A DNA stretch of 64,000 nucleotides from Paenibacillus tundrae (GTDB lineage: Bacteria > Bacillota > Bacilli > Paenibacillales > Paenibacillaceae): positions 3,286,001 through 3,350,000 of the forward strand of contig NZ_CP145605.1 of assembly GCF_036884255.1 (NCBI RefSeq). Reading direction: 5' to 3'. The translations under genes and the position numbers were made by a program. The notes under the pieces are model-generated. The model was not told the DNA's origin. It searched no databases and saw only the letters and a list, made by a program, of their open reading frames with translations. Numbering within the stretch: the first letter of the stretch is position 1; each line of letters opens with the position of its first letter. Positions 36,791 to 45,363 of this stretch are shown here, piece after piece.

Positions 36791-38392
36791 TCACTTCACA
36801 TCCAGTGTATGCGTTACGATATAGAACTCCTCTGCTCCAGGTTTCCAATCGGTTACCCGCTGATTGATCCCCACCAGAATGTTGGGATTGATAATATAGG
36901 AATGAGGCAAAGCCTTGTTGATCACTGTCACTGCCTGCTGAGTAATCTCGTTTCGTTTCTCTGTATCACCTGTCTCATTCAGTTCCTTCAGAATGGGCTC
37001 CAATCCATCGACTTGAATATTGGCAGGGTTGTAAGAGCCACCCGGAACATATGCGGAATTCAGAAATGAGCCTCCGTCTCCTCTTGGGGAAGTCAAATAA
37101 CTCGATGTAGACATATCCCAATCGGTATGATCTGCGATGTATACTTCAGGATATTCTACAGAAACAATTTCAATCGTAATACCCGCTTTGGCTGCTTCTG
37201 ACTGAACTACCTGCGGTATCAGCGGCAGCTCGGGATTCACGCCGGTAAAAGCAATAAGTTTTAATGTCAACGGTTTTCCATCTTTTTGAAATTTCCCATC
37301 TGAGCCTTTGGTGTACCCTGCGCTTTCCAATAGCCGGAGTGCACCTGCTTCGTCCAGTTTCTGATACCCTTCTCTATTGCCAAAAGGAAGTGAAGCATTA
37401 AATGGACCATTGGCTGGTGAAGCATGACCAAGCATAATATCCTGTACAATCGAATCCCGGTCAATCAGTTTGTCCAGGGCTTCTCGAACACGGTGATCGC
37501 TGACGCTTGAACTTGCAGGATTGTAGGTAAAATAATGTGTTCTCAAGCTCGTAACCGAGCTAACGCTGAGCTCGTTGTCAGCTTCGATAGATGTCAGCAT
37601 CTCTGGAGACAAATGAAATACAATGTCCGCTTGTTTGGACTGAAAAGCGAGCGTTCTGACATTGGCATCAGCATTAAATTTGAATGTAACCTCATTTAAC
37701 TTGGCCTTGCCATCCCAGTAATCGTCGTTACGCACCAGATGAATTTCGCTGCCCGGTGTGAAGCTGGTAACCTTGAACGGACCGGTTCCTACCGGGGCAT
37801 TGTTGAATGCCTCTTTGCCCATTTGATTCTCGGCAGCTACACTGATAATACTGGTGGTCGGATGCACCAGTTCTGTAGGAAATGCCGGGTAAGGCTCGAT
37901 TGTCGTAATTTGAAGTTGCTGTCCGTTCGCCTCCATTGAAGCGATTTTAAGAGCGGCGGCAAGTGCTTTACTGTCGGCAATGCCACGCTCAAACGATGCT
38001 TTTACCGCTTGAGCATCCAGTGGTGTTCCATCCTGAAATTGTATGCCTTCCCGAATCGAGAAGACCCATGTGCGATCATCCTTGGTTTCCCAGTCACTTG
38101 CGAGCCACGGAGAAATCTTCATATTTTCATCCAGTCGCAACAATGTTTCCGTTACACCAGCACGCAACGTAATCCACGTATTGTGCGGATCCAGCGTATC
38201 ATTGGGAAGACTATGTATGATTGTAATGTCTTTAGAGACGGATGTAGCAGACGTATTTTCCTCGCTAGATGAACCGGAGGAACGACTAGCCCCGTTGTTC
38301 TGACTACATCCGGACAGAAATATGGCCGCGCATAATATCAAGATAAAACCAAAAAAGACTTTACTATGCTGTGATCGAATCCCTGAACTCAT
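36791..38392 (-). CDS. cntA: Opine metallophore ABC substrate-binding lipoprotein (CntA-like)
   Basis: 533 aa, SBP_bac_5 family. Lipobox LSGC near residue 29 (ILCAAIFLSGCSQ), a Ser/Gly/Asn-rich linker, then the domain with NAPVGTGPFKVTSFTPG. Start ATG 38392 overlaps the opine dehydrogenase stop in ATGA. Direct coupling to the biosynthesis genes makes the metal-loaded opine metallophore the likely ligand; CntA binds staphylopine-metal complexes in Staphylococcus. Which of the two binding proteins in the window takes the metallophore cannot be proven from sequence. Confidence 0.83.
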   Translation of the reverse strand: MSSGIRSQHSKVFFGFILILCAAIFLSGCSQNNGASRSSGSSSEENTSATSVSKDITIIHSLPNDTLDPHNTWITLRAGVTETLLRLDENMKISPWLASDWETKDDRTWVFSIREGIQFQDGTPLDAQAVKASFERGIADSKALAAALKIASMEANGQQLQITTIEPYPAFPTELVHPTTSIISVAAENQMGKEAFNNAPVGTGPFKVTSFTPGSEIHLVRNDDYWDGKAKLNEVTFKFNADANVRTLAFQSKQADIVFHLSPEMLTSIEADNELSVSSVTSLRTHYFTYNPASSSVSDHRVREALDKLIDRDSIVQDIMLGHASPANGPFNASLPFGNREGYQKLDEAGALRLLESAGYTKGSDGKFQKDGKPLTLKLIAFTGVNPELPLIPQVVQSEAAKAGITIEIVSVEYPEVYIADHTDWDMSTSSYLTSPRGDGGSFLNSAYVPGGSYNPANIQVDGLEPILKELNETGDTEKRNEITQQAVTVINKALPHSYIINPNILVGINQRVTDWKPGAEEFYIVTHTLDVK

Positions 38393-39729
38393 GATTTGAA
38401 TACATCCTCTCTACTCTTTAAGTTTTGCGTTTGCAATTTACGGATAATAATTTTTGCTTCCTCCAAGGTGTCATCCTGGACGAGCTCAGAACGGAATGCA
38501 TCTGCTCCTTGTTGTTTCATAAATGCTCTTAATTGATGCTCAAAGTTCTGCATGAGCGTTTTGGCTTGAGGCATTGGAATTTGCAAATCTTGTCCAATAT
38601 GGTATAACAGTTTTAATTTTCTGTAATCTTCATAAGGAACACGAGGAATAACCCATTTCCCTTCCTGATCCAAGCTTACCTGCTGGTAAGGCACAGCTGC
38701 GAATGAACGATATTGACCCTGTTCGCCCGGGCTGGAGAATGGATCAATGAGGAGCGAGGCGTACCTGATATACAGCAAGTACTCCTGATGAAGTTCATCA
38801 AACTGAACGAATCCCTCGATATCTGATCTGGAGAGTGACTGCTCCTGGACAGGATAGTTGTCATCATTCATAAATTTCAGCAGGTTCATCGGTTCCGCTT
38901 CAAACTTCTCAAGCACGCCGGAAATTTCCTTCCACAGCCGGACCATACTGTGGATGGTGGCAGGTGTAATGGGTCCTTCCGGATATAGCTTATACATAGA
39001 TTTGGTGGAACGAGTTTGTCTGAAGATTTCATTTAACGAAAATGAATCCATAAAAAACGGTGGATGCACATAGGTCGTAATGCTTCTGCTTTCGGCTCCA
39101 ATTGGATGCGGGGTCTGTTCAGCTTCAATGCCTAAACTGGCGAAAAAGTCTTGAAGGTGGAACAGCGTACGACTATTTGCATGACTGGAACCCATGTAAA
39201 TTTTACTCTTCAAGCCTTTGACGATAGATTTCAGGAGAGTAGCAGCAGCCGGGTCAAATTTAGTAGCTGCATAGTATGTCGAGAAGCTGATCACTTCTAT
39301 GCGATCTCTAGCTGCATCGAGATTTTCTTGAACAAGCATGTTCGAGCCTATGCCCGGAGAGATGAGAATGATTCGTTTTACCTCAAGCCTGTAAACCAGC
39401 TTTAATTCACGGATGGCATCAACGTAGCTGTGACAGGGAACACACAAAACAATGGTTTGCCAATCATCTTCTATCGTGTCGAATCCTGCATAAAACCTGT
39501 CCAGGCGGGCAGTTGCCGAAAGATGTCTGGCACGTTCGACCAGAACCTCTGTGGATACGTGGAATTCGTGCTCTTCAAGCTCCGTTTGAAGTCGCTCTGC
39601 GTGTATTCCCTTCCGGTTCGCCACACCGATCCGATGAGACCAACCTTTGGACAGATCCACGGCAACATGAATACCCGCCGGGCCTCCACCAACAATCAAT
39701 ACATTGCCTAGAGCCGATGTTTCTTGCAT
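38389..39729 (-). CDS. cntM: Opine metallophore dehydrogenase (CntM/staphylopine dehydrogenase family)
   Basis: About 446 aa from ATG 39729 (MQETSALGNVLIVGGG), which has GAGGAG ten bases upstream; the frame opens six codons earlier. The Rossmann motif LIVGGGPAGIHVAVDL binds NAD(P)H. The family (DUF2338) is visible in CVPCHSYVDAIREL, LISPGIGSNMLVQ and YVHPPFFMDSFS. The enzyme joins the aminobutyrate-histidine intermediate to an alpha-keto acid by reductive condensation, using pyruvate for staphylopine and alpha-ketoglutarate for pseudopaline and bacillopaline. It lies directly between the nicotianamine-synthase-like gene and the binding protein. Confidence 0.88.
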   Translation of the reverse strand: MQETSALGNVLIVGGGPAGIHVAVDLSKGWSHRIGVANRKGIHAERLQTELEEHEFHVSTEVLVERARHLSATARLDRFYAGFDTIEDDWQTIVLCVPCHSYVDAIRELKLVYRLEVKRIILISPGIGSNMLVQENLDAARDRIEVISFSTYYAATKFDPAAATLLKSIVKGLKSKIYMGSSHANSRTLFHLQDFFASLGIEAEQTPHPIGAESRSITTYVHPPFFMDSFSLNEIFRQTRSTKSMYKLYPEGPITPATIHSMVRLWKEISGVLEKFEAEPMNLLKFMNDDNYPVQEQSLSRSDIEGFVQFDELHQEYLLYIRYASLLIDPFSSPGEQGQYRSFAAVPYQQVSLDQEGKWVIPRVPYEDYRKLKLLYHIGQDLQIPMPQAKTLMQNFEHQLRAFMKQQGADAFRSELVQDDTLEEAKIIIRKLQTQNLKSREDVFKS

Positions 39730-39743
39730 CTTGTCCAATCTCC

Positions 39744-40550
39744 TCACCTTCCCTGTATGACACTGTGCTTCGGTTCAATAATCATTGTTTCATAGAAGCC
39801 TTTCCCTGCAGAAATCGAAGTTTTTTGCCAATCGTCAGACAATTCCTCTTCAACCGGGTAATTAAAAAGTGATTTCAGTCCATTACCATAGCGCATCAAG
39901 ATTCGGGTGTCGGGTTGAATTCTTCCTTTGAGATCATTCAAGATATCCAGTTTGTTGCGAACTAGAGAGGCAATGACGATATGAGTTGCTTCACTCACAA
40001 AAGACAACTCCTCGATCGCTTTTCCAGAGAAAACAATTCTGTCGGCAAGTCCCCAGGTATCGGCTACTTTTCTCCCCTTTTCAACAGCCTCAGGATCGAT
40101 ATCCAGACATACAATTTCTGCACCCGTTTCATGAGCAATGGTCAATGCGGAGAGAGGAAATGCACCTGAACCAATAAAAAGAACTTTGGAGCGTTGATCA
40201 AGTTGGAAATCCCGAAGCTCGCTGCGGACGGATGTGGAGAGTATTTCGATATACTCACTCACATTCAAACGATTCTCAATCGCAAGAGCAGATTGATACT
40301 TTTCCATTTCACATAACGCTTGCACAGATGTTTCGCGAAGTTGCGTGCCATATAACTGAATTTCCTCCTGACTTCCCCACGCAAGCCACTGTCTGTCGTT
40401 CTCCTCCAACGTCATAAATTGACAAAGCGAATCCAGCTTCAGTTGTAAAAGATCGAAACACTCTTCATGTTCCTTGGCATAGGCATTTAATTGCTTAATC
40501 TCGTATTCAAGTGATCTCAAGGAAAGTAAGAAGGCATATTTACTTTTCAA
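39744..40550 (-). CDS. cntL: Nicotianamine synthase-like enzyme (CntL type), metallophore biosynthesis
   Basis: 268 aa with start at TTG 40550 (the codon before KSKYAFLLSLRSLEYE), chosen because CGGAGG sits seven bases upstream; an ATG run at 40586 has only a weak site. The SAM-binding core SKVLFIGSGAFPLSALTIAH is followed by IVCLDIDPEAVEKG and HIVIASLV, as in nicotianamine synthases. The enzyme transfers the aminobutyrate group of SAM to histidine. No CntK racemase gene is present in the operon, so L-His is the likely substrate, as in bacillopaline. First gene of the operon. Confidence 0.87.
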   Translation of the reverse strand: MKSKYAFLLSLRSLEYEIKQLNAYAKEHEECFDLLQLKLDSLCQFMTLEENDRQWLAWGSQEEIQLYGTQLRETSVQALCEMEKYQSALAIENRLNVSEYIEILSTSVRSELRDFQLDQRSKVLFIGSGAFPLSALTIAHETGAEIVCLDIDPEAVEKGRKVADTWGLADRIVFSGKAIEELSFVSEATHIVIASLVRNKLDILNDLKGRIQPDTRILMRYGNGLKSLFNYPVEEELSDDWQKTSISAGKGFYETMIIEPKHSVIQGR

Positions 40551-40623
40551 TGTATTTCCTCCGTTCTGGATTAGAAACATCATCAATCCCTATTCATTGG
40601 AGTATAAACAGAGCTGTAAATAA

Positions 40624-40639
40624 AACGCTATCATTATGC
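40624..40639 (-). promoter_or_regulatory. Weak Zur-box-like sequence upstream of the metallophore operon
   Basis: On the minus strand GCATAATGATAGCG resembles the Bacillus Zur box TCGTAATnATTACGA at 9 of 14 positions by my count, 74 bases upstream of the TTG start. Zinc control is expected for this pathway, but the match is not strong. Confidence 0.25.
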
Positions 40640-40889
40640 TGTTTATAGTGTAAATAAAAAGATATTTTTTCCATATAGCTCAATCTAGCTATAGTGATAG
40701 TCGTTTTGTGTCTAATTTGTGAGATCAAGGCAGATCGTAATGTTTTCTGACGGATCAACCCATAAATGTCCAGCATGCTGCTCTGTGTCAATACATCCAC
40801 TCAAATAGAGACACATTTATGATTTTACACAAGTTAAAAAGTCTGCAGCCGCTAATATAACGGTTACGGACTTTCATCAGTACATATTT

Positions 40890-41905
40890 CTATTTTTTCG
40901 CTGAATTTGGCGAATAGACCAGCTGCTTCATATACTCTACTGATTCTGATACTTTCAAGCCGGGATTTGTAACAGACATGAAAGACGGCAAAACATGAAG
41001 GCGGTCCGATTTCACCGCTTGCAACGAACTCCAGGCTGGATTGCTCTCCAATTGGGATTCGATCATGCGGTTGCCTATCCTCATCCGTCCCATGAACCAC
41101 GATGAAGAGGTACTCTGGGTTCAGTTCAACCAGCTTTTCCATACTGAAGGGTACCGAACTTGGCATTTTTCCAGAAGGAAGATTTTCAGCAATGTTCTTC
41201 ATGTGTAGCGTCTCCGCAATATCCAGCGCGATACTGGACGATTTTTGCATAGATGCAGTGTTCATCATCAGGGTTATGATTGCATAAGAGGGCTTGTTCG
41301 CTGATAAATCTGTTGTTAGGGCATCCAGTTTGGCATCCATGTCTGTAATCGCAATTTCAGCCTCCTGTTCTTTGCCGATGATCTGTCCAAACAACTTGGC
41401 ATTACTGCAAATGTCCTCAAAGGACTTCACCGTCAAAATGGCGAATGGGATGCCAGCATCAGCGAAAGTATCGGACAGATCATTGTGAAAGAGCGTTTGA
41501 CTGATGACCAGATCAGGTTTTAATTGAAGGACTTCCTCCAGATTGATGCTGTTTAATCAGGCTAACTTGCTTCACATCTGCTGCTTCAGCAGGAATATCC
41601 ACACCAGCTGATGTTGCTATGCCAAAGGCTTCGCCGCCAACCTGATAGAACAATTCAGTTAATTCGTTGTTCAGAATAACGATGCGTTCAGGTTTTTTCT
41701 CCAAGGTGACTGTGGCACCATTCAGATCGTGAAAAGTGAGATAGGGACTGGCAGCTTGATCAGAATCCCCTGTATTTGTCTCATTCTGCTGCTTGTCCCC
41801 CGCAGCCGGGCTGGAAGAAACCTGCTCCTGCTGCGCGTCTGTGCCGCAACCAGCGTTCAAGGTAAGTAAGGCCGCAATCCAGATGATAACAATCCATTTT
41901 TTCAA
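40890..41905 (-). pseudogene. Siderophore-binding lipoprotein (FecB/FhuD type), frameshifted
   Basis: Start TTG 41905 (KKWIVIIWIAALLTLNAGCG) with GGGAG upstream and lipobox LNAGC. The frame reads through LEKKPERIVILNNELTELFY, typical of periplasmic-binding domain 2, then breaks near 41550. Another frame continues NLVISQTLFHNDLSD to FIVVHGTDED near 41090. A third frame supplies the family-typical end NPAWSSLQAVKSDRLHVLP, with stop at 40890. Two frameshifts make it a recent pseudogene unless they are sequencing errors. It lies just upstream of, and in the same direction as, the metallophore operon. Confidence 0.8.
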
Positions 41906-42093
41906 TGTAAATCTCCCTCTTTTTGTACTCCAGATATGAGGCATAAATCCTATCTTATCGTATATAAAACATATTCCTGAGCAAAGGCTCATTCGAACTA
42001 TATAGCTGCCCAAAACGTAAACATCCTGTGATCGTTGCCGTTGCTCCATACGTATATGCCCCTTAAAACCTATCGCGAACTAAAAAACAATGA

Positions 42094-42142
42094 TAAACAC
42101 AAAACCATCTCTGATTTTTATTCAGAGATGGTTTTGTGTTTA
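42094..42142. terminator. Strong bidirectional hairpin terminator
   Basis: Perfect 21-bp arms: TAAACACAAAACCATCTCTGA at 42094-42114, with its complement at 42122-42142, around TTTTTAT. It lies at the end of the decayed siderophore ATPase gene. Confidence 0.85.
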
Positions 42143-42143
42143 G

Positions 42144-42690
42144 TTATTCGTTGAATAGTTGAAAGTTATAGACAGAGATCGATTCATTTTTAGAAGAAAT
42201 ATCTATTTCAGCATCAACTTTAAAAACATCACGTAACATTTTTGGTGTAATAACATTTTGAGGAGCACCATAGTCATAAAGTTCTCCAGCTTGAAACACT
42301 ATGATTTGATCTGAGATCATGGCTACCTGATTAATATCATGTAGTACCAAGATGATTGTGATGCCCTGTTCGATATTTAAACGTTTAATTAGTTCAATAA
42401 TCTCAAGCTGGTGAAGAATGTCCAGGGCTGTCTAACAGTAACCTCGGGATTACTCTCATGTACTTGCATTAAAAAAGCTAATTCTCTGGCAAAAGTTTTT
42501 CTGCTCCATGTATTGATATCACTATTCTTAAATAAAACTTCTCCAGCTGTAGTCTGAATCTGCTTTCCAAGCGCTTTTAACAGTGTGCTTTTACCACAGC
42601 CATTGGGTCCAAGAATACTGTGGATCTTTCCTGCTTCAAACTGAAGATTTAGAGCCGAATGACCTCATTTTCATGATATCCAAGAGGAAA
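42144..42690 (-). pseudogene. Siderophore ABC transporter ATPase (FepC/FecE type), internally deleted
   Basis: From about 42690 the sequence reads ALNLQFEAGKIHSILGPNG with Walker A GPNGCGKSTLLKALG and continues to MQVHESNPEVTVRQ. It then jumps, with a frame change near 42420, to LEIIELIKRLNIEQG and ILVLHDINQVAMISD. The ABC signature and Walker B, about 50-60 residues, are missing. The gene is dead. Confidence 0.85.
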
Positions 42691-42732
42691 CACCAATAAT
42701 AAGGGATCAGCCATAGGGTTACGCATAACCCC

Positions 42733-42963
42733 TTACAATAATGCACCGGAAAGAGCTAAATTTATGCCCACAAACACGGCTACAAGTGTACGTGGCAGTC
42801 TAATATTCCATATAATTGTATAGTAGTCAGAATCTGAGTTGCCAAGTAAAACACTTAAAATTGCCCGTACATCTACAGAAACAGCTCCAAAAGCTAAACT
42901 GATTATGACGCTAAATATAGCGAAGATCATAAAAAGTCCAATAATGAAGAGTTTCCAGCTCAT
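42733..42963 (-). pseudogene. FecCD-type siderophore permease, N-terminal fragment
   Basis: 76 residues: helix LFIIGLFMIFAIFSVIISLA, then DVRAILSVLLGNSDSD and the family motif WNIRLPRTLVAVFVGINLAL. It stops at GALL, where the full protein would continue ~250 residues (SGxxxQ...). No further permease sequence follows before the ATPase fragment, so most of the gene and any second permease were deleted. Confidence 0.85.
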
Positions 42964-43009
42964 CCTGTTTTTTTAACTGATTATTCTCAATCATAAATAT
43001 CTAATTAGA

Positions 43010-43982
43010 TTGACTTGGAGTGATCAAGTCTGCCATATATTTATAGGGTTCGGCAACATCAACACCAGGAGCCATAAAACAAATTTATCTTTTGGAAGAA
43101 AATACATTTGGTCATTTGAAATGGCTGAAAGGGAGCTCCAAGCTGGATTTGATTTGAAATTGTTTTCGATCATTTCTTTAGCTTCATCATTCGTTGTGTG
43201 GGAAAGAATAAAGAGAAAATCCGGATTGATCATCACCATCTCTTCCATACTAAACGGGATATATCCGTGCAAAAGCTTCGCTGTCTATGGATACTGTAGC
43301 ATTACGCAGTTTCAACTGATCTGCAATATCTATTGCTATTGTTGAACTTTGTTCAACAATAGCAGTGTCTCCCATAACGGTTAGTATGGCATAAGTAGGC
43401 ATTTCTTGTTCATCTGGAGTCTGCTCGATAACTTGATTGATCTCTGAGTTCATCTTATTTACAACCTCTTCCGCTTTTGGTTCATTACCTGTAATTTTCC
43501 CCATCAAAATCGTATTCTGTTTTATGTTTCAATAGATTGGGTGTTAAGATTTGCTAAAGGGATATTAGCTTCTTTGAAAGTTTCTCTCAATTTACCATGG
43601 TCAAAGCGCTGGCCAATCACCAAATCAGGCTTTAACTCTAATACCTTTTCCATATTAACCTCGTGCATAAAACCTACTTTCGGTACTTCTATCGCTTCTT
43701 TAGGCGGTTCAATGTTAAAGGGAGTCGGAACACCGACTGCTCTCCTCCAACTTGATAGAAGGAGTGAAGAACTTGCTCATTCAAGATCACAATATTTTGA
43801 GGTCATCCTGGAGTGTAACGGTTTCCCCGTCAAAGTTTTTTAAAGTTAGATAAGGTTCAACTGATTCATTCGTTGCAACACTTTCTACTTTTTCTTCTTG
43901 TTGTGAAGTACTTTGACAACCACTTACAATTAGGATCATAGTCAAAAAACTGACTTATAAATTCGAATCGGTGCTTCATCAT
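43010..43982 (-). pseudogene. Second siderophore-binding lipoprotein, multiply frameshifted
   Basis: Start near 43982 (MKHRFEFISQ), then a shift to MILIVSGCQSTSQQ (lipobox VSGC). Pieces in several frames follow: YLTLKNFDGETVTLQD, VLELKPDLVIGQRFDHG, TYAILTVMGDTAIVEQSS and NPAWSSLSAISNDQMYFLP. It is of the same family as the lipoprotein at 40890-41905 and clearly similar to it (both have NPAWSSL and PFSMEE/PFSMEK). With the permease and ATPase fragments it made up a siderophore operon in binding protein-permease-ATPase order. Confidence 0.85.
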
Positions 43983-44700
43983 TGATTGTTATCCCCTTTT
44001 TAGTAGCTTTTTTTTGAGTTCGCCCACCAAACACTACTTCTGATAAATTAATCCAGATCAGAAATGTTCAAAGTACGCAACAGATTGGTTAAACCCAGTA
44101 TTTCGAGTGCAACATCTGGTGTAGCTACTCTTCAAATGGTTATTATCTGAATATGAGGACCTCCTCGTTCATAATGAAATACAGACATCCTTATGACCCC
44201 CTTTTTTAGGCGTCTCTAGAAATGTAGCATATCGTCCTACACAGTAGTTCTGAATGCCTGATTCATACACTGCAAAGCTTTCTTTCTAAAGTGTTTTTCA
44301 AGATGTACACAAATTAAGACACGTTCCCCTCGTGTTGCACAACAAAATTCTATATATAGATAATCATAGCCTCAGCTTTGTAACAGCTGAATGGCTCTGC
44401 TGAGCTATTCGAAGAAGACAATAGTTTAAATGTATACAATTCGTGAACCTGGTTCGCTTTAAGCACTACGTTTACTACTTATTCAATTCGCTCGTTTCGT
44501 TTTCCAATGCCTGTACTTACACTACTCTAAAAACCCAACATGGTCTTTTTTTAAGGTTATGGGAGAACTATTCTTGCTACGAAATCAAATCTGTAAAACC
44601 CTCAACTCCGCCCTGCTCTCCCTCGTTGAATGAGCACAAAAAAATACACCCAGTAAATGTAACTTCTGGGTAGCCTGATACTACAAAAAAAACCTATTTA
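43983..44700. other. Decayed intergenic region
   Basis: About 700 bases with no intact gene. On the minus strand near 44040-44190 a short broken frame begins MSVFHYERGGPHIQI and has an in-frame stop; a ribosome-site-like GGGGG lies upstream. I cannot assign it. A 60-base sequence at 44388-44449 is shared with 54384-54446. Confidence 0.4.
44388..44449 (+). repeat. Dispersed repeat, copy A
   Basis: TGAATGGCTCTG, GCTAT-CGAA, AAATGTA and TGAAC occur in the same order and spacing here and at 54384-54446, roughly 70 % identical by eye. Copy B is in the region upstream of the OmpR-type regulator gene. Confidence 0.55.
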
Positions 44701-44940
44701 GTCATAGCCTTGTTAAGTAGACAGCACAAAATTGAATTGATGTTCACGCCACTCAATATGTTGACGGATTTTATCCATTGTTTTATGAACCAAGGCAAGG
44801 TCGTTTTGTACAGGTAGATACCAAGCTACAAACAATCTCGTTTTGCATAAATCTTAAATGACACAACAGGTACGCAAATTGTTGTACAGAACGAATATAG
44901 GTGATATCTGTAACTAATTTAGTTCGTTATTCTATCCGTC
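44701..44940 (-). pseudogene. IS3-family transposase remnant
   Basis: One frame reads KLVTDITYIRSVQQFAYL, containing the first catalytic Asp of the IS3/IS150 DDE core, and continues to NEIV. After a frameshift it goes on as YLPVQNDLALVHKTMDKIRQ. Only ~75 residues of the core survive, with no ends recognised. Confidence 0.75.
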
Positions 44941-45363
44941 TGAAACTGCTGCTGAAGTCGATTCGGATTCATTACAGAAGCTTGAATTCATTTTCAATAT
45001 ACCTTTTTGGTCGACTCTAAGGTCTTTCTCCAGCGTTATTGAGTAGTTTGTTATAAACAAACTTCACCTTATTCTTGCTCCTTTCCTAATTATATCAATG
45101 AGTAAAAGCAGTAATGGTATCACAGCGAACAAAACAGCAGATACATTACCCAATATGTCGCCTAGAACCAAAGCTTGAAATAGACTTTTGGGTAACGTAG
45201 ATACTAAGTAAATTAAGGGGAGTAACAAGTAATATATAGGTTGGACTTTTCTTAAACGGAATAAGTTCTGGATTCCGATTGATGTGAAATAATACTTAAT
45301 AGTAAAAGTTGCAAAGATCTGAACGATCCAGAAAATTAAAAGAAGTAACTCAAAACGTTCAAA

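Noticed and set aside
40594..40800. 68-aa minus-strand frame upstream of the metallophore operon
   Set aside because: It lies in the promoter region, lacks a ribosome site and matches no family I know.
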